A DNA stretch of 64,000 nt from assembly GCA_963969595.1 (NCBI GenBank), contig OZ018410.1:35879413-35943412 (forward strand). Direction: 5' to 3'. Every line of letters starts with the position of its first letter. The stretch's first letter is position 1. Below are positions 48,061 to 59,390 of the stretch, one piece after another. Source of the DNA: Neckera pumila (Eukaryota; Streptophyta; Bryopsida; Hypnales; Neckeraceae). Both the position numbers and the translations under genes were made by a program. The notes below the pieces were generated by a model. That model worked only from the letters and a program-made list of their open reading frames with translations. It did not search any database and was not told the DNA's origin.

Positions 48061-50099
48061 TAATTTTTTTTGGAATGCTTGAAATTCTAAAATAATGGTT
48101 GGAATATTACAAGTGAAATGTTCAAAATGTTGTAAATATTTTTGAATATTTTTGAAAGCCTACAGTATGCTTTAAGTCTGGCATGATAGGTTTCCAAAAC
48201 AAGAAAATCTAGAAGTTGCCAAATACAAAAAATTTGAACGCCAAAATGCCAAAATACTAATATTAGTAGTTCTAACTGTCTGAAATCCTTTGCGTGCCAA
48301 AAAAACACTATTTTGGCACTCAAATGCCAAATTAGACCTTCACTTACAGTAGTGCAAAAAGTCAATGGAGTCTTCCCAGAGGAATGTAGGGCCACAATCA
48401 TTTTATTAGTTTAATGCTTTTGTCAATTTAGACAAGAAAAAATTCTAACTTTTACATAATAATATCTTAGTCATAGTTGGATGAATCTTGAATGATTTTG
48501 ATTCTACTAATTAATTCATACCCTCTCATTTCCTATTTCAAGTACTCAACAGATATCTCTTACATCCAAATGCAAATTCAACTAAGATTGATTATCAACC
48601 AATAGATATTATCAATTCTTGGTTCAAGTTTTTTTTTCATCTATAATATGAAACAAAGTCAAAACACCATTCAAAACAGTCCTTCAAACATTATATAAGA
48701 TAGATCAATATATGGAATCTAAACCAATCCATTCTAAAACTAACAGAAATTGTGGTATTCTATTATTCAAAAAACTAGATTTTATTTCACTTTTGTGCTT
48801 GATTTAAATACTAAAAATTCACAACTTAAATTACAATAGACAAAGATAGTCACTGAAACCATTATATAGCTTGCTCATAAGACCCAAATCTAGAAAATCA
48901 ACAGTCAACCAATCACATTTAAGTATGAAAACGATTTGGTATACTTTTGGAGATGATTTTAATAGAAGTCTAATTGTCAGAAATGAGTACATGGATGATT
49001 TTATGTATCTTCACCTTAGAGCAACTCAAAAGGCCCGGTTATGCCCCCTCAAAAACACCAAACATGTCCTTTGAATAAATCTTAGAAAAATAAATTTCCT
49101 TGGGTCTACATTGGATATACGGATATGGATGCAGATATAATTTTGAGGTCATGGATATGGATGTAGATCACATATCCTTTGTTTTAGGGGTGAGATATAA
49201 AGAATATAAGAGGGTTTGGATTGTGAAAAATTTGTTGGGATATGAAAATTTGGAGGGTTTGGAATGTGGAGACTATCCATTCAAAAAAAACCAATTCAAA
49301 TCTCTTATAATGCATATAAATAAGCTTTAACTAAGGAAAATTGGTTAGAATCATTTAGAGGTATTTGTTCATCCATAGAATCACCCATTTTTGTCATAGG
49401 CATTTAGCAATTTCATTCTTTTTTAAACTCGTTTTCCCATAATTAAAGTAATGAATGCAAAAAGAAAGAAAAGGTAAGGTATAAAATCATCAATTTTATT
49501 TTAGCTCATTTCACTAATAACCTTCAGGTCATAAGGTAGGAGATCCTATTTGTACCACAACTTAGAAGGCATTCTATTTATGCCACTACATATTAGTAGT
49601 GTACATTTCAAATTTTCAAATGTGATACAAATAGTCACACCTCCACATCCACATCTTTTGCAAAGCTCCCTGAGAAGTCCCACGTAAATTCCTAGCATCT
49701 TCTAATTTGCAGAAGAACCTTTTCCGGGCGGTCAATCATTCCAACCTCCAATGGGAATTTCTTGTAAATTACCCAGGTTGCGATAAAATCTCACTAAAAA
49801 TTAAGATATCTTGTTTTATGCTAATAATGCATTCCAATAAGTTTCACAGCATTCCGATAGTAGCAAGTACTTGAACTGGCAAGGTTCTTCTAGAATTATT
49901 CACATCACAACATTCCCGTGAAGTTGATCGGCATTCCGGGGGCACATGATGGCCAAACAGCGTCAACAAGGAGTCTTTTCCTACTCCCTTTCACCTTCCA
50001 AAGACCCCAGGCTAGTTATTTTTTTTAAAATAGGAAACTCCCAAGAGTTGAAAATTTATCGCCATTGGGTTTTTAATCTAGACTAGCCTACAATGGGTT
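48061..50099. other. Intergenic, no gene seen
   Basis: AT-rich. 48880-49020 is collinear with the repeat at 30555-30690. 49510-49550 contains another GGTAGGAGATCC fragment. Nothing else recognisable. Confidence 0.5.
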
Positions 50100-50329
50100 T
50101 TTGATCCTGGTATAGGGGACTAAGGGGTTTCGGGACTAAAAACGGCGTTCTAGATCCAACGGCGCAATCCATTTGACATTTGAAGCTGATCTCCAAAAGT
50201 TAGGATGTTGGTCCAACATAGATGGTAGAAAGTGAAATTTTAGGATTAAGATGAAAATCTTTGAGGATGAGGATGAAAATCCAAGTTGATAAGGTTACTA
50301 GTAGGAATTTTGGAGGGGAAGTGAGCCCT

Positions 50330-51340
50330 TGGAAACCTATAAAAGGGCTCCTCTTCCCTCTCTAAAATCACCCCATACTTGTTTTTGGGTCTGTGGATCC
50401 AAGTGATTTTGGATATTTTGGCATTTGAAGCCAAAAACCTCTAGTGTGTTTTTGGATCACTTTTGGCTCCTTTTGTTGTTGTATTTCAAGCTTTGAAGGT
50501 TTTTGGGGGTCTTTCTATCTTGCCTTGTGTACGTTCATGTGTGTTTACACGTACTTTTGTTGTTATTCGAGAGTCCTTCTACCCTTTGTGTGTCCTTGTG
50601 AACTAACCCGTGCATTTTAGAAGTCTTTGGGGTCTTGTACTAACCCTAGAGCAATCCCCACCGTACCTTGGCAATGCCGCTTTGGGGGGCCTTTAGCATG
50701 TGAGTTTTGTGCTCCAAGTTGTCCTAACTTGTGTGTTTTTTCCTCTAAGTACTTTTTACCTTCTTCTAATGTTCATCTCGTTGAGTGGACCCCCCTCTGG
50801 GACGACAAAGCTTTGAACCTCCTTTTTGTATCTTGGTTAAAAGTTATTCTAAGTCCTCTTCTAACGTTTCCCTTGTCAAGTGGACCCCCCTTCGAGACAG
50901 CAAAGCTTTGAACCCCCATGTGTGTTTTCTTTAAGTGTTTTTGTCTTATCTTCTTCTAAAGTCCCCCTTGTTGTGTGGCCCCCCCTCGGAGATGGCGAAG
51001 CTTTGAATCTGTGTCTAAGTCAAGTCCTAAAGTGTGCATTTAAACGGTCTTGATAAAGGAGCTTTGAACCCCTGGAGTGCCAAAGAGTCCTAAAATTGGT
51101 GTTAAACCCAACTTAACGTTGAAGCTTTGAACCTTCCACGTGTTTAGTTCCAAAGTCTAGTTTCCAAGACCTTTGTGGAAACGTCCAGAGTTTAGCTTCT
51201 AAGATATGTAGGTTGTTAGCAAAGTCCAGTTTCCCTTAGTTTCTAGCAAAGGCCAATTTCCGTAGCTTTAGCAAGTCCAGTTCCTTTAGTTTTTAAAAAT
51301 CCAGTTCCTTTAGTTTTTTTAAATCCAGTGCTCTAGTCTA
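50330..51340 (+). repeat. TATA-like start followed by tandem arrays; possible degenerate LTR-type sequence
   Basis: A good TATA box in context (CCTATAAAAGGGCTCCTC, about 50336) is followed by C/T-rich transcript-like sequence. Tandem units of about 110-130 bp then repeat three times (about 50740-51010), each ending TGGACCCCCCT..GAGA..GCAAAGCTTTGAA. A 24-bp unit, AGTCCAGTTCCTTTAGTTTTT-like, repeats four times (51215-51335). The architecture resembles R/U5 of a plant LTR retroelement, but no partner LTR, primer-binding site or polyprotein was found in the window. Confidence 0.45.
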
Positions 51341-52104
51341 AAAACCAGCATCAGTCCAGCCATCAGCCAACCATCAAGAATAATCAAAAAGAAAAAAAAA
51401 AGAAAAAAAACACGAGTCACTTCCCCCCAACCAGCCAGCCAGGAGGCCCGGCGGAGGTTGAGTTGGGGCCACAGGTTGCTGGGCTCAAGGGCCGGATCTC
51501 ACATTTTTTTTTTCTTGGTTTTCTCTCCTTCCTAAAAAAATGGGGAGACTAGGATTTTATTAGACTAGGATTTTATTAGGCTAGGGTTTAGGATAGGGAA
51601 ATAGAAATCAAGAAAAAAAGGGAGAAAAGAGGGAAGGGGGAGAATAAAAGCGGCGTCTCCACGTGTCAAACCTGCATACAAAACCTTTCCTCTCACTCTC
51701 ACCTACAAAACGGAAACGAAGAAAAAAAGAATGGAGGGAGAATAGGAAGGGAAGAGATGAAATAGAAGGAGAGGAGAGAGACAATAAATAGTGTGCTAGT
51801 TTAGATAGACTAGGTAGAATAGGCGAAAATCTAAAAAGGAGCCTTGGTAGCCGTTAGAAGAGGATGGGGAGATGACGACGTAAGAACTTTGTAAGAGAGT
51901 AGTGGACAAATTTATGACGCTTAGTTGTCAAGGTTGGTAGTGTAAAGTCGCCATCAAAACATTTGATGGAATAGTTCCAGGGTAGAAGAAGGAAAAGAAA
52001 AGAAAAAGAGGCTAAAGGGAGAAAGAAGAAAATTTGATCAAAACCAATTGTAAATCTCCAATTTTAAGCCGTGGATATAATTGAAAAGCAAACAAAGGAT
52101 TACA

Positions 52105-52167
52105 ATGGAAAACGAGGAGGCGTACATGGACGTGGACGAGGTTGTCTCTAACACCGGCAGTGATGAG
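52105..52167 (+). CDS. Isolated candidate first coding exon (partial gene, partner exons not found)
   Basis: An ATG in good context (ACAATGGAA) opens 21 codons of acidic protein (MENEEAYMDVDEVVSN...) and ends GATGAG at a consensus donor GTAAGC (52168). The 700 bp upstream look like a plant 5-prime region: A/G-rich, with CACGTG at 51660. No convincing downstream exon is visible before 56 kb on this strand. It may be a gene broken by repeats, a gene with a very long first intron, or a captured exon. Not recognised. Confidence 0.4.
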
Positions 52168-52419
52168 GTAAGCCATTAAACTGATCTTTGGTATTTTTTC
52201 CTAATCCGCTTGTAATTCTCTTAGTTAGTCTTTAACCCAAAATAATTAGCAGAGATTAGCAAGAATTCGAAGTTTAGATTCAAAGGTCCATAGATTAGGA
52301 ATAGGGGCTTCCGAAAACATATTACGCTAAATTTTTTGGCTTTGGATTGACCACGCTAAGTTAAGTTGAGCGGTCCGAGAAGGATGAATTTTGGTGAACT
52401 TTGTTTTAAAGAACAATAA

Positions 52420-53115
52420 ACCAAATTTAGGACTAGATTTAGAAACTAGAAATTAACGTTAATTTAGAAGTCGACAATCTAGAATTAGGTTTGGGAAGTA
52501 GAAGTTTGAATAAAATCAAGAGGTAAAAAGTCCAATTAGGGCTAATTCGGGAAATTAATTTAGGAATTAAAATTTCGAATTAGGTTTAGAGAGTTAATTT
52601 AGAAGTTTAATCTAGAGGTTAAAATTTAGAATTAGAATTAGAGGGTTAATTTGGAAGTTTAATTTAGAGGTGGAAATTAAGCATAAATTAGGACGTAAAT
52701 CGTGGCAGTTTAGTTTAGAGGTTAAAATTTAGAACCAGATTTAGGAAGTAAAAAATCTAGAGTTAGATTAGAGGTTAAAAATTAAGAGTTAACAAGCTTA
52801 TAATAAGTTTAGGGGTTAAAGCTGAGAAGTAATTTAGGAGTAAAAACTTGGAGGTAGTTTAGAAGTAAAAAACTTAGAGTTAATTTAGAAGTTAGAAATT
52901 TAGAGTAATATTTTGAAGTTAGAGAGATAGAGCAAAAATTTTGAAGCAAATCTTTGAAAGAAAGTCAAAACTTAGGGTTAAGTAGAAGGATAAATTTAGA
53001 GTTAGGAAGTAAAAAGCTAGAAAGTAAATTGAAGTAGAAGTAAAAAATCTAGAGTTACGATAGAATATTTAAATAAGTCAAAGGTTAAAACATAGGAGTT
53101 CATGTAGAAGGTTAG
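52420..53115 (+). repeat. Degenerate minisatellite of GAAGTTAAAATTTAGAGTTAG-like units
   Basis: About 25-30 imperfect units of 20-30 bp built from TTTAGA, GTTAAAA, AGTTAATTTAGAAG and similar blocks, lying in what would be the first intron of the candidate exon at 52105. No coding content. Confidence 0.65.
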
Positions 53116-53444
53116 AATTCACAAACCAACCGGGAAGGCCAACAAGGGGGAAATAATTGGGAAAAACACCATGGAAGGAATATAATATAGACGGGTAGGT
53201 TCTTTTTTCCATTTATTACCTAGCCTGGTCTTTTGGGTTAGCAACTAGTTAGTAGATCCTTGCACACAGATTACAGCTACAACTATTACCATCCACAAAA
53301 CTAGGAAATATAAGCAAAGCTCCATTGCTTGGAAGGCACAGTGGACCACGCTTGTAAGCACCTATATATTTGAACATAGTAGATAAAAGATTAGAACTGG
53401 GACGGTGTTCGCATTATTACCAAGGGTGGATAATAAAGCACCCA

Positions 53445-53943
53445 CAACCCTTGAAGGCCAATTGTTCCTTCGGGGAATAAATGGAATTTTGGGCAGGTAT
53501 CTACGGGCTGAATTTTTGTCCTATATTTTTGGAAGATAGAAAAATTGATTAGATTCATGGGAATATAATTTGTTTTCAATTGGTGCCTAGGAACAAAAGT
53601 TATGCCCACATAAGTTCAAAATAGGAAAGAGGGTGTAGCAAAAAACAAATAAAAATTTTGAATTTAAAAAAAAAATAAAGAATAAATCTCGTAGATTTTA
53701 TTTTTCTCTATATGGAAAGCTTTGATTCATTCCATTTGGATTTGTTATAAGAAAGTTATGGACAATCTTGTTTTTTGGGCAATTAGAGCGTCTTTATTTA
53801 AAAAAATTGTAGGATTCTTTTTTAAATGCAATTTCTTCAATTTAAAAAAAAAAAAAATTCTACATGGTTTAGTTTACTCTTTGCTGTAGAAATGGTAGTT
53901 TTGAGTTTTTTTGGCAAAAAAAAGGCTTTAGGCCTTTAAGGGA
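53445..53943 (+). mobile_element. TTAA-family element, copy E (internally deleted)
   Basis: Starts CCTTGAAGGCCAATTGTTCCTTC and carries the family blocks GGAATTTTGGGCAGGTATCTACGGGCTGAA, GAACAAAAGTTATGCCCA and AAGTTATGGACAATCTTG. It jumps to the terminal CTCTTTGCTGTAGAAATGG and GGCCTTTAAGGG. About 400 bp of the middle are missing. Confidence 0.7.
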
Positions 53944-56100
53944 AAAGTAAGTGGATGTAAGGCTTCTTCTATCCAACTCTACCTATTTAATTATTTCTAA
54001 TCATAAACTAGAAGATTTGGCATGGATGAAAGTTGTATATATGCAATTCATTCTGGCTTGCACATGACATCAAGGATCACAAGGTTAAATCTAATAATCA
54101 CCCTTTAATCCTGAAGGCCCAAATGCTTGTTGAGTAAATACATGGCAACTATTTTTGGTAACAGAAACAAAAATTAATATATGAAATCACTATGAGTGCT
54201 CAAAAGTGTAGTTAATAAAATAAAATAAAAACAGTACAGAATGTTCCCATATTTTTAATATTGTTGAAAATTAAAGGACCATGAAGGGACAATCACTTCT
54301 ATAAGAAGATCTAAATTTATTTTATTTTAAATTCTAAAGAATAAAATTAAATCTATATACATATCCAAAGCACGATTGAAAATTGACACATTGCGTAGGT
54401 AATAAAATATAGAGTAATTGATAAACAAGATTGAACAAGCACATTATATGAAGCATTCAAGCTCCTCTTCCATTGTATATAAAGACCTTTGGTCTATGCA
54501 ACCTTTTACTTAAGGGATGATATCTATTATGGTTTTTGTTTTGTTGATTTTGTTCAAAGTGTACATTCATAAGTGTATTTAAAGGATATATTTTTGAGAG
54601 ACTTTGCTCTTGAGGATTTTGAATTTAAATTCTCATATTGTATTGCAAATAGATCAATTTGATAATTTATGCCATCTTTGATCATTGGAAAAACTATAAT
54701 ACTCTTGAAAGTGTAGTTCTGAATCTCGATGAAACTTTTGAGGATGATGAACAATTGGTTAATTTTTTCTTTTCAGACTACATTTTAATTACTAGTTCCA
54801 TGATTACATGAACTATAGGTCTTTTTGTGTACAAGGTCATTATTTTGGTGCCATAGTTGGCATAGACCCCTAAGTACAAGGGATTTATATCAAGATGACA
54901 ACTTATGAGAAGGTTTTTTTGGGGGGAAGATACACCTCGTAGTGTATCTAGTCATATTAGAAGCATTCCAAAATCAAGGAATATGATTTCAGATACCACG
55001 ACGTATATTGCCCGGCCTCCTCCTTTCCCTTGTATGCAAATCCTAATGCATACTACTTGTATATGCTATAGAGACATTTACTTGATACCAATCAACTACT
55101 TGATTAGGATATTTCTAGATTCTTTAGAACTTGACATAGACTTAAGATGAATTAATAATCATTTGGGTGATGAATAAAATTCTTCGAGGTGACATTTTGT
55201 TTAAATAATTTTCCAAGGATTACTTGAATCTTTAACCTCTAAATGTACACAGTCTTCTCCAAAATTCACAATTTGAGAAAATCATCATTAAGTACTATTT
55301 GGAAGAATATTTTGGAATTGGTACACAAATGAAAATTGTAGATTTTGAATTTTTGATTCCATCCATACGGTTAGATTCACCTATGCTATCATCAATAATT
55401 TTTTTTTCAAAATTCTTTTTAAATTTGATCTAAAGCAAATATTATCATTTCCTAAATAAAATTTGTTGGAATGGATTTGAAATGAAGTTCTCTTAATATG
55501 GTGATTTTTGAAATATTTGTGTTTTTTATATCTCTGACCTCATTTTGCAAATCTTGTTTTGAACTAGAGTCAATGCAGTTTTGGCTTGGTCAACCATTTG
55601 ACATACTTCCACATTTGTAATTTTAGAAAAATATATATGTACTCTAGTAGTACCAAATCCAACCATTAGATAGGACACCAACTTGATAAAGTATCTCCAT
55701 AAATTAGGATGACTTTCATGCAAAGAATATTTAGAAGGAAACAAGAGCATCAATTTGTTCATCACCTAAAAGTGGCCCTTGGGGCACGTAAACAAGTTTT
55801 TCCAACTAGTTTGATGCAACTGGGATAAATAGTACTAGTATATTTTTATAAGATATAAACAAAATTATACAAGAATCCTAAAATGGATATTGGAGCTCCG
55901 TGATCAATGCACACCAAATTAAAATTGGTAGGAGTTATTTCTCACTAGTATGTTTGCTACATCAACAACACTAGATTTGTGTGCAGAATAGGGATTTTGA
56001 TCAAGGAATGATCTTATAAGATAAATGACCCAAACAAGCAATTTTTATTTTTTATTTTTATAAATGACTAACAGATTTGCAAAACTAGATTCTCAAAACC
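53944..56100. other. Intergenic, no gene seen
   Basis: AT-rich. A few 60-80 codon frames on both strands (54554-54754, 54905-55150, 55526-55765) have no recognisable domain and no gene-like context. Confidence 0.55.
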
Positions 56101-56795
56101 TTAACCCCAGAATGACCTTGAGGACAAAATGTGTCCTCAACCGATTTTTGAAGTTAAATAAAACCTTACCAAATTATTATTTTTAATAGTTTATATTTGT
56201 GAAAAAAAACATTTTGAAGTTTAGTTTTAGCTTCAAAAATCGGATTTTGAAAATGATTGATTATGAATTTTCTATTCAAGATTTTGTACACTGATGTCCA
56301 TTGCAATCTTGACTTTCTATAACCTTGTTGAGGGCTCTTGGAAATGAGCCTCAAATACACTAGATCTTTGAGGAAAAACCACATTAGAAATTCATTTGAA
56401 AAAATTGTAGAGTAGATTTTCCTAAGTCATAAATTGAATTGGATTATGCATGTTAGGCCCTTTAATCAAGTATTTTTTTGGTGACCACCTTTTTAGAGTT
56501 GAAATGTGAAAAGAGGATTAAAAGACTTCAAATCACTTTCATAGTTTTAACACCCTCATGATCAAACATTATGATCAAACATTATAATCTTTCAATCCGT
56601 AAGATATCTAATGTGATCTCTAATATGTCTAGTTTGATTTTATATATCTAATGTGATCTCTAATATGTCTAGTTTGATTTTATATGGTTAGAGTTCAGAA
56701 AGAATTGATACAACTTATAAACTGTTTTGGCTTTTTGTTCAATTTAGAGCACATTTCTAGAAGCTCAAGAAACTCCAGGGTCATTTTGGGGTTAA
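56101..56795 (+). mobile_element. TTAA-flanked MITE-like element, second family
   Basis: Ends TTAACCCCAGAATGACCTTG and the reverse complement of a right end reading TTAACCCCAAAATGACCCTG. TTAA lies at both boundaries. About 0.7 kb, non-coding. Reverse-complement relative at 28461-29065. A 17-bp block (TCTAATATGTCTAGTTT) is tandemly repeated near 56610-56680. The element stops 30 bp from the stop codon of the next gene. Confidence 0.75.
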
Positions 56796-56825
56796 ACCCT
56801 AAAAACCCCATCTATCCTCGTGCCA

Positions 56826-57479
56826 TCAAGCCCTCGACTCGTCCATGATCACTTCAGTGCTCTCCGGCGCCTTACTCCCGTCGTCTCCAGCTCTCGCCTC
56901 CGGTTTCTTAAACCCACTCTCCACCAGCGGCCTCCACAGCTGCAGAATCCTCTCTTTGTTCTTCGCATTCCGACTCGGATCCTCAATCATCCACAGCTTC
57001 CCATCCCTCACCAACGGCACGTCCGAAAAGTACTGCTCGTGATGCTCCGCCAGTCCCCCATAATCAGTCCAGGAGAAGGAGTTCAAGTTATACTCCTTAT
57101 CGGCGAGGAGGGGCAGCACATCTGCATGCTTGAGAGTGTAATTGAGCTCTTGTTGGAGCAACTTGTGGCATGCAACATGGCAGGCGTACCCTTTGGCTGA
57201 TGTCTCATCCAGGTACTCGTCGTAGAGGCAACCGATGTAAAATTTGGTGTAGGGGCTCGTTTCAGGTTGAATGTCGAAATCGCCGTAGCTGCCGTAGGAA
57301 GCTAAGGGGATGAGTTCTTCCTTGTTGGAAATGCCGATGAAAGACTCCAGCCAAGCGTAGTCTGCAGGGTTGGGTGGAGGGGGGGGCAATGGTTCGCCCT
57401 CCTCGGCGTCGTCCACGTCGTCGTAGGGGACGGAAGGAGGACCGCCACATACCGTGCAATACTCATCCCACTCGCCCAT
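56826..57479 (-). CDS. Unrecognised 217-aa protein with N-terminal CxxC motif
   Basis: Single open frame from ATG 57479 to a stop at 56826-56828. It begins MGEWDEYCTVCGGPP, followed by an acidic then proline-rich stretch. A middle segment YTKFYIGCLYDEYLDET and GYACHVACHKLLQQELN holds further Cys/His. A tail is rich in charged residues. The CxxCGGP start and the CH..C pair could form a small zinc site. Similar-looking proteins of unknown function are, as I recall, scattered in fungi and early plants, but I cannot assign a family. GC content is clearly higher than the flanks, supporting a real gene. Upstream sequence to 58260 may hold its promoter and UTR. Confidence 0.7.
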   Translation of the reverse strand: MGEWDEYCTVCGGPPSVPYDDVDDAEEGEPLPPPPPNPADYAWLESFIGISNKEELIPLASYGSYGDFDIQPETSPYTKFYIGCLYDEYLDETSAKGYACHVACHKLLQQELNYTLKHADVLPLLADKEYNLNSFSWTDYGGLAEHHEQYFSDVPLVRDGKLWMIEDPSRNAKNKERILQLWRPLVESGFKKPEARAGDDGSKAPESTEVIMDESRA

Positions 57480-58281
57480 GACGACAAATTGAACGAAACC
57501 TTTAAGAGTTGTCTGTCCCAGCAAAACCCAAGAGTCTGTTGTGATTCTGGATGGAGAATAAGGGAGTCAAGAGTCTGTTCCAAGAAGAACGAGTTAGGCG
57601 CGTCCCAAATGTGATTTGAAGCTCTTGCAGGGGTAGTATTTCTAGCCTGAGAAGATTGGGGGGCTGGAATTGAGACAAGGAAGAGAAATCTGACAGTCGA
57701 ATTTGAGGACTGTGATGGGGAAATTCCGACTTCTCAAGACGACTAATGCTCAAACACTGAAATTAGGAGTCTGATGACGAAGATCTTAGAGTAGTTGAGA
57801 ACTTTGATGGAGAATTCCTCCCTCTCCAGACAACAAAAGCTCCACTCTCATACAGACTGAAAGTAAAGATCTCGTGATGAAGATCTCACAGTTGAAGCTG
57901 AGAACTGTGAAGGGGAAATTCCTAACGATCACAACAGCAAAGGACTCCAGTTACGTCCTGATCTCTGAACAATTTCTCAACTCTCATACACACTGAAAGA
58001 AGGGATTACATGACGAAAGCTAAGTAAGAATTTGAATGACGGAGATGAATGAGAGAGTCGAGCTTTCATGGTGTAGTAAGGTTGAAGCTTGAGGTTGAAG
58101 CCCCATTGCGCTGGCTTTTTTTTCTTCGTCTCTTTGTGGAGGTAAACCGACAGTGAGCTTCTTCTACAAGGGAGCGTTTTTTCTTAAAACAAATGAAACG
58201 GGACTTCATTGCAAAGGCAAGGTACAGAGCCACCGGACAGAAGTGGCGTGGCGACAAGTGAGGGTTTTGACATCTCTATAA
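57480..58281 (-). promoter_or_regulatory. Presumed 5-prime region of the 217-aa gene
   Basis: Non-coding, moderately GC-rich. It contains a repeated phrase (GAAGATCT..A, GTTGAGAACT, GGGGAAATTCC) about three times near 57700-57930, an imperfect tandem repeat of about 100 bp. No motif decides the promoter. Confidence 0.4.
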
Positions 58282-59390
58282 TACCGTAGGTGTAGGGCAG
58301 CTTCGCCCACTGTCAAGGCGAGTAATTAATTAATTTCAAAATTTAGTGTTCACCATCTCAAAACGGAATTTTTTGAAATTCAACTTTTTGGAGAATTAAA
58401 TAATTGTAGTTTCGCCTTTCATCCAACCTTTAACCTAGGTTTTCTACCCTAACACAATTCTTGCCCTCATACATGAGATTTTTGTACAACTTTTAAAGCC
58501 ACTTAAAGTGTGTTAAGAAGTGAGAACACAAGATCTTTATACATTTAGGATGGTAGGAGGTAGAACAACCCATGTGGGATATGTAAACTAGGATTAAAAA
58601 GAGCTCAACCACACATAGTCAAGTGAAAAGTAGGCATTGTGTTAAAAGTAAAATTTCAAACTTCATTTAGGCATAATAGAATATTCTTTTTCAAAAAACT
58701 TTGAACTAATAAAAGTTGCTAAATAAAGCTAGATTTTATCTCCAAAAATCCGTTTGAGATTTTGAACCTTCAATCAAAAGTTATGGACAAAATTCTTGAA
58801 GGAGTTAAAAAGGACATTTTCTTTGACATTTTCTTTGACATTTTCAAACATCCTCTCTAAATTTTGCCAATAATTTTTGATCGGAGGCTCAAAATTACAA
58901 AAGGGTTTTTAGAGATCAAATTTAGCTTGATATAGCAACTTTCATTAGTTCAAAGTTTTTTGAAAAAGAATATTCTACTATGCCTAAATGTGGTCTAAAG
59001 TTCTACATTGAATACAATTCCTGCGTTTTGACAATGAGTAATTCTCATACTCTCATCTCCAAATTGTCCCATATCCTTTGAAGATTCATAATGGACAATG
59101 GATTTCATTATAAAAATAACTTCTCCACCCTTTATTCTCATAGAATGCCATTGAGGTAGTTCCTTCACGTTGTCATCAAAAAAATTCTTGATGGTAAATA
59201 GCATATGGACTTTGTGTTCACTTTGAATTCTAAATTTATTTAATTTTTTGCTCATGTAATTTCTAAATATTTCGCCATTTATTTCATTTCATTTTATTTA
59301 TTTTCGCCAAATGTTCAACATAATTTTCAAAATATTTTGCCATCAATTTTTTGAATAATTTTTAGGCAAAGCTGCCCTACACCTACGGTA
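58282..59390. mobile_element. TIR DNA element containing a foldback-repeat relative
   Basis: 26-bp terminal inverted repeats (58282-58307 and 59365-59390) starting TACCGTAGGTGTAGGGCAGC differ at one base. The flank TAATA overlaps both ends, so the target duplication is 3 to 5 bp and ambiguous. The interior, 58440-59045, is a diverged copy of the palindrome at 1288-1898 (TAGGCATAATAGAATATTC, TTATGGACAAA, GTTTTTTGAAAAAG blocks in mirror order). No transposase. Confidence 0.8.

Noticed and set aside
54905..55150. 81-codon frame starting MRRFFWGED as a retroelement or gene fragment
   Set aside because: No domain, no splice context, AT-rich like the surroundings; better explained by chance.
56820..57200. 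126-codon plus-strand open frame
   Set aside because: Antisense shadow of the 217-aa gene, which has better start, composition and Cys motifs.
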